Shown here piece by piece: positions 58,071 to 64,000 of a DNA stretch of 64,000 nucleotides. Under the pieces are notes generated by a model. It ran no database searches. It worked only from the letters and a program-made list of their open reading frames with translations, and had not been told where the DNA came from. The position numbers and the translations under genes are program-made. This DNA comes from Vanessa cardui (Eukaryota; Arthropoda; Insecta; Lepidoptera; Nymphalidae): positions 7,070,501 through 7,134,500 of the forward strand of contig NC_061124.1 in assembly GCF_905220365.1 (NCBI RefSeq), given 5' to 3'. Position 1 is the stretch's first letter, and every line of letters begins with the position of its first letter.

Positions 58071-60194
58071 ATGGAAGGGCTAGAATTAGTGTCATCAAAC
58101 AAGGTGTTTGGAGGGTTTCAAAAGGTATACTCCCATCAGTCAACCGAATTGCAATGTAAAATGAACTTTTCCATCTACCTGCCACCACAAGCAGAAGGTG
58201 GCGATGTCAAGTTGCCGGTTATCTACTATCTCTCTGGACTTACTTGCAATGAACAAAATTTTATTACAAAGTCAGGTTTTCAAAGGTAATAAAATAATAA
58301 ATATAAATTTATAATTGCATAAAATTTTACTTAATGACTAAGAAAGGTATAGTCGAATTCATAATGTAAATTTTTATCAATATATAAACTTATCACACTG
58401 ACATGACCTATTTGATATGTTAATTTAAACATTTGCCATTTATATAAATTTAATACAATTTGTTACCATGCATTTTGGACGAACAATTTTGCCTCTTTAT
58501 TTATTTAAATTTTATTACGTATACATATTTATATTTCTTTGTGCTTTAAACTCAATGAAGTAATAAAGTTGAGACTGTATATACGTCATTTTTTGTAAAA
58601 AAAATATGTATATTTGTTTTTTAACATTTTAAGTTTCGTAGGTTTTTTGATATGTCTTTCTTCCGCTATAGACTACAGGCAGTAAATGATAAACAAAACT
58701 ATTTATACCATTAACAGGTATGCAGCTGAACATGGCATTATCGTTGTTGGACCTGATACATCTCCAAGAGGTGTTAAGGTTCCTGGTGATGACGAATCCT
58801 GGGATTTTGGTGTATCAGCTGGTTTTTACCTGGATGCTACAAAAGATCCATGGTCCAAAAATTACAGAATGGGCAGTTATTTGACTAAGGAATTGTATGA
58901 CCTTATCCTTCAGGCATTTAGTAACAATATTGATCCTACTAGGATTGGGATAATGGGACACAGGTAAAAATTACCATTTTAAATTGCTTAAATTATAGGA
59001 ATGATTAACTTAAATTAATATACATACATAATGTGCAAAATATACATTACCATGCAAAAAGAATACATATTTATTTATTTAAATTAAATACAATAATAAA
59101 TAGGGAGACATTGTTTTTGTAACAAATAAATGAAAAATTTACAAAGTAGCATGTTTGCAGGTGTATAATATTATAAGCTATTACTTGTCCACTTCAATGG
59201 GCAATAAAAATAGGGGGAAGGATAGACAGAATTCAAAACTCTGAAAAGCTTATAGCTATTTACAGATATACCCATGTGGATTGGTCATAGTCTCATACAT
59301 ATATATTCACTATTTTTCATAAGATTTATGCACAGAGGAAGAAAAAAAACATTGCATATATGATTAGCCTAACCTTGCTGTTTCAACCAAGTTTCAAGTG
59401 GGAATTTTACGTTGTTATTTACAATAAACACACAGCTATTTTCTTAATTTTCAGTATGGGAGGACATGGAGCTTTGGTATCTGTATTAAGAAACCCTGGT
59501 CTTTATAAATCAGTCAGTGCATTTGCACCAATATGCAACCCTACTAAATGTCCATGGGGTGAGAAGGCTTTTACTGGTTATTTGGGTGAAGATAAAAGCC
59601 AATGGGTAGAATGGGATGCAACTGAACTTGTTAAGAAATATGATGGACCTCCACTAACACTGCTCATTGATCAGGTAAGGCAAATAAAATATATTTGTAA
59701 TCCAGTATCTAATAAAATCTATTATTTTATCTGTAGTAAAAGAATCACTGGTTTTTCTAAATACATGGTATTTTATGTACACACGTCAATAGCATGTAGC
59801 TTCAGCTACAATTAAAAAGTTAAATTTTTTACTGAATTTTCAATTTCGAGGAAATAGTTTTTTTCATGTTTTATAAATAATTTTTTTTTATCTATATTTT
59901 CAAGAAATTATTTTTCTGCAATTGAATTTGTAAATGATGCTTTTAATAAATTGAATGATTCAAATTCATGTAATTTGGAGTTTTGATATATTGTTTTGTT
60001 TATTATTTCAGGGTGCAGGTGACAAATTTTACATTGAAAAACAATTGCAACCTGAAAACTTAGTTGAGGCTTGCCGCTCTGTTGGTGTACCTATCATTTT
60101 GAACCTACGCGAAGGCTATGACCATTCTTACTATTACATTTCTACTTACATTGGAGAACATTTTGATTTTCATGCTAAAATACTTAAAGCTTAG
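58071..60194 (+). CDS. S-formylglutathione hydrolase (esterase D)
   Basis: This enzyme hydrolyses S-formylglutathione to formate and glutathione in cytosolic formaldehyde detoxification. Exons 58071-58285, 58718-58963, 59455-59674 and 60012-60194 join (phases 2, 2, 0) to 287 residues, close to the 282 of human ESD. It is an alpha/beta hydrolase. The oxyanion region reads YYLSGLTCNEQNF, and GPDTSPRG follows. The nucleophile is Ser154 in GHSMGGHGAL, its codon split by intron 2. The acid is Asp231 in GAGDKF and the base His265 in GYDHSYYYI, all at the spacing seen in human ESD. The alternative of another carboxylesterase is unlikely given the near-complete motif match. Confidence 0.96.
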
Positions 60195-60587
60195 ATTGAA
60201 CTAAGTGAAACAATTACCAAGAGCATCAAAGTATATATATTACTTAATGGTTATTGCTTTTTATGTGTAATTTTAGAAAAGTACAATATGGTCTACCTAT
60301 GTTGGCTTGTTCAGTCTAATTAGGATCACTGAGATGTTCATGTCTATAAAACTTTAAAAATGATAATCGTTTTACGATTTATCTCGTATAATTATATTGT
60401 ATCATGTTTGTTTCACTAGCCTAACTATTCAATAGGATGGTTTTATTAAAAAAAAAACTCAGCAGCCATATTGTGCTTTTTTAGGTATACAGTCTATTTT
60501 AATAACAGATTTATATAATATTTATTTCCATTGTGTATTTACATAACTTTCTTTGTATTAAAGGTATATATATAAAATATTTTTATG

Positions 60588-60623
60588 AATAAATGTTTTT
60601 TTTATTATCTTAATAGTTTTATT
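60588..60623. terminator. Facing poly(A) signals of two convergent genes
   Basis: AATAAA at 60588-60593 (plus) serves S-formylglutathione hydrolase. TTTATT at 60601-60606 and 60618-60623 (AATAAA on minus) can serve PARL. Cleavage 10-30 nt beyond each signal would make the two mRNAs overlap at their 3' ends. Confidence 0.6.
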
Positions 60624-60786
60624 TAAAATAAACTACAATTTTTCAAAAGCTTATATATATTAATTATAGTCTCTATCAAAAGAGTTACCAAAATTACATT
60701 TATATATTATATGTAATTTAAATAAATATAATTTTCTCTATAACAGTTTTCAACATTTTCTAAGCTTGCTTTGATTCAATAAAATG

Positions 60787-63700
60787 TTATCTGGAATCCT
60801 TTCGGATACTGTGGTAATACTGAAGGAACTTGTCTCTATTTCCCCATATATGGGAATTACCCCAATAACACCAAACCCTGCAACGAAAATAATATAGTCA
60901 TTATCAAGATTTTTGTTTTAAAAAATATTTCAATTGTTTAGATTCATTCTGCTTATCATACCTATTCATATGCAATTATTTATCGATTCAAATATTATTA
61001 TAAGAAAAACTACTTTTAGTTATCTTAAATAACTACAGAAATAGCACAAGAAATATAATTTCTGATTACAATTAACACAAATGATATGATTCTTGTTAAA
61101 AATTTGAATAAATTACATGTTGAAAGATAAATCATAATAAATATTCAAATTAATTAAAATATTATAAAATTTGAGATGTGGTAGAGAGGTATACAAAATT
61201 GTTTTTAAAAAAAATTTAAGTACTTTTATTTATTAGAAAAAAAAGTGTTATCCATCATCCATGCCTTACAATGAAAGAGAGGCTTTATATATAAGAGGCT
61301 GAAAATTTTAAAGTTAAATGAAATATTTGAGCTACATATGTATATTCATATTAACTTACATTCCAAATAGTGCACCACCAAGATGAGCAGCATGATCAAA
61401 GAATTTCCAGCCAAGTATAACTCCAGCGAGATCAACACTCATTATAACTTTTATAGCCTAAAATGAATAGGGTTATTAGAGCATGAAGCTATAGATATAA
61501 GTCATTATTTATTGAAATAATACATATATGTAAATTTAAAATTAATTTTTAAGGTTAAATAATTCTATAATTCACATATTTGTATTAATTTCCAGAAACA
61601 CAGCAAGTTACTTACAGTACCAGCAGCAAATGTATACATAGGCAGGAATATTATACTCAGTCTTGTATCAGGGTATTGCGAACAGACATATGATAACACT
61701 GCCATAATTGCTCCAGACTGGAAGAAAAGATTTGCACATCACAATTCATAATCTACATATGTTGACCTCATCATTTTATATGTATTGAAAGATCAAGACA
61801 TTTATGGGTATTGATAAAAGTCATCTAATATATAAAAGTTAATGCTTGTCTTTGTTGGTATTGTATAGAGCTACACATAACTAATCAATTTTATTGAACT
61901 TTTGTTCAGATGCTGTCATAACTGTGATATATATATAGTGTCAGTTCCATGAACATATTTATGTACCCTGTAAGACTCATCTTGTGTAAAGAGGAATTTA
62001 ATTTTATAATGGGCACTTACTAGTAAAAATTAAATATAAAGACTTACCGCACCCAGACTGAGACCGGGCTGATTGAGCATTACTTTATACAGGAAACTGG
62101 CAAAACTGCTTACAACGCCAGCACTCATATACATAGCAACAAATTGTTCTTTGCCCAATGATGCCACAGCAGCTATAATTAAAATTAAATGTATAAAATC
62201 TCTTTATAAACATATTGTATTCTTTTATGCATTACCATGACTTATAAAAATACATACTATGTTTTAAAATCAAAGTAACAGTATTTAAATATCATTTAAG
62301 AAGGTTATCCATCTTGCTGTTTTAATGTGGATATATATTTTATAACTCATAAGTAATTTTGAAAATGGTTTTAAGTACTGTGTACTTCATTTTTGAAAAA
62401 ATAAAATTAACATTATTTACCTGGCATGAAACTATACAGCACATACATATTTGCAGCCAAATGTAATGTGGAATAATGGCTAAATGTACTGAATACCATT
62501 GGTAGACATTGCGCTTCTGTAAAAATATTTATATTTTTAATAAAAACAAAATATATAGAAAAATTATACCAAGTATTTTTAAAATGAATTTTAATGATAT
62601 TCTGGATAATTTTATTCAATCTCAAGCCACAGGTCATATTATAGGGTAAGGAGACAGGTGCACTTATTATTAACTGGTCAGCTCGGCTACCTGATAGACA
62701 AATAAGAGAGTTATTTACTTATGTTATTACTTACTGCCTGATGGATTTGAACAGAAATATTTAATCATATGTGGCTGTAAAGCTCGGACTCGCCAAGCCC
62801 CAAACACCATTACATTGAGTGCTAGAATAGGATAGAAAACTCTTTCACTTTCTCTTAGTGAGTTCCACCATTTTTTTAATGGCCCTGGTTCTGATATCTG
62901 TAAATAATGGGAATATACTTGTAGTTGTAGTCACAATTTAGATATAATTCATCTACATTATGTTTATCCTTGCAAGGACTATATTAACTTTTTTTTTTTA
63001 ATGTGTCGCATTTTATTTTTAAATGATAATATCCCATAGACTATCTGTTGTGCATATATAGGCATATTATTATTGTTACCATCATCTTCAATAATCTCTG
63101 ATCATTCATTTTGAATATATTTGGTTAAGAAAAAATAAATTAGATTGCAAAGTTGAATCAATTAGTTTTCTCGTTTTATTCATTTATCAAAAATTACTTA
63201 ATTTTATATGTAGTTAAATTATTGAAATATGCTTACTGTTTGAGATGTAATTCTTTTTTGATGGGAATTTAACCAAGCTCCTGGTCTTCTGAGAAATGAG
63301 GTTGCATGGGAGCGTAAATTTTCATATTCCCAAATTACACAACCAGCAAGACTCAGTGTTGTTACCTAATAGCAACATAAAAAGATTATTAATTTTATGA
63401 ACTATATAGAGATATATTTAATATTATGAAATTGATGTATTGGCATACCCCAACTGTAAATACGAAAGGTTTGAATAGACTCTTAGCATACAAGGGACCC
63501 GAGTCTAATTGTATAATCTCTAGAGGATTAGGTTCTGATATTGGTCGACGAGCTCCTCGCCGTGAGTTGTGAAATGAGTTTCGTAGTTGTAAACGAACAT
63601 TGCCCAAATTATGTGAACCCTGGAGGAATAGCGGCGACTTACTGAAAAATAATATAAAAAGTACACTAAGCTTGAAATATAACAAAGATATCAAACTTCA

Positions 63701-63866
63701 ATATTTAAATTATCACAAAAATTAAAACATACTGAAATATAAATAAACGCAAATTATTTTATTATAAAATAATATGAATATATCAGACTCTACAAGGCCT
63801 TAGAAAAATTTGTATGAAAAATTGTCTTACCAGCATTGTGCAAATTCCGCAGCAGATTTTACATTT
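60787..63866 (-). CDS. PARL / rhomboid-7, mitochondrial rhomboid protease (5' end outside window)
   Basis: PARL is the inner-membrane rhomboid serine protease that cuts PINK1, PGAM5 and similar substrates. Nine minus-strand exons join in phase to about 344 residues: 63866-63831, 63641-63449, 63365-63237, 62897-62735, 62516-62421, 62172-62048, 61717-61616, 61457-61360 and 60877-60787. The catalytic Ser is in the GxSG box LGASGAIMAVL, with the Ser codon opening the exon at 61717. The catalytic His is in DHAAHLGGALFG. FSHYSTLHLAANMYVL is the conserved rhomboid helix with the HxxxN box. The C terminus WGNSHIWGNRDKFLQYYHSI matches the PARL tail. The start codon and import signal are beyond the right edge. 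Confidence 0.95.
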
Positions 63867-64000
63867 CTGAAAAACATATTAATTTAAATTTTTCCCTTGT
63901 GTTATTATCTTGTATTGGTGTTCATTCTTTTAATTTTGGTTATTTACATTAAAATTGACTTTTTTTTACAAAATGTTACCAGAGCAAAAATGAAATAAAA

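Noticed and set aside
1..64000. CRISPR arrays, rRNA, bacterial operons or viral genes
   Set aside because: None seen; all confident genes are intron-bearing or clearly eukaryotic.

Overview
The window is a piece of a lepidopteran nuclear genome, probably a butterfly. The DNA is AT-rich, genes are split by AT-rich introns with GT/AG borders, and the introns carry tRNA-derived SINEs of the lepidopteran type. The proteins are clear insect orthologues. No tRNA or rRNA gene, CRISPR array or bacterial-type feature was seen.

Left third (1-17.5 kb, minus strand): most of Rim (Rab3-interacting molecule, the presynaptic active-zone scaffold). I resolve 16 constitutive coding exons plus two candidate mutually exclusive exons. 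Codon phases agree across every junction. They run from the start codon at 17453 through the zinc finger, PDZ and C2A domains and a huge disordered linker exon. The C2B domain must lie left of position 1. Just upstream of Rim, on the same strand, is a single-exon COX6A-like gene (17833-18279) with an unusual Cys/Pro-rich insert.

Centre (21-42 kb, plus strand): a serpin pair. The first gene has seven shared exons and then at least four, perhaps five, tandem alternative terminal exons. Each carries a different reactive-centre loop and its own stop, the arrangement known from Manduca serpin-1. The second is a divergent 562-residue serpin paralogue with a long N-terminal extension and almost no reactive loop, so it is probably not an inhibitor. 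Its fourth intron holds, antisense, an intronless divergent nicotinic acetylcholine receptor subunit (38867-40210).

From 42.2 to 52.5 kb I see no gene, only decayed repeats and AT-rich sequence.

Right part: cysteine string protein (minus, 52519-53127) is divergent to an Mpv17-family gene (plus, 54176-54808). Next come a transposon graveyard (55.3-56.7 kb) that includes a decayed non-LTR retrotransposon, S-formylglutathione hydrolase (plus, 58071-60194), and the 3' nine exons of PARL/rhomboid-7 (minus, 60787-63866). PARL converges tail to tail with S-formylglutathione hydrolase, and its first exon is beyond the right edge.

Functional themes are synaptic release (Rim, cysteine string protein, a receptor subunit), mitochondria (COX6A-like, Mpv17, PARL) and protease control (the serpins). 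These look like ordinary neighbours and not a co-regulated system. The most striking content is the alternative-loop serpin beside its loop-less paralogue with a nested receptor gene, the Cys-rich COX6A, the twin Rim exons, and an excess of perfect short hairpins in non-coding DNA.
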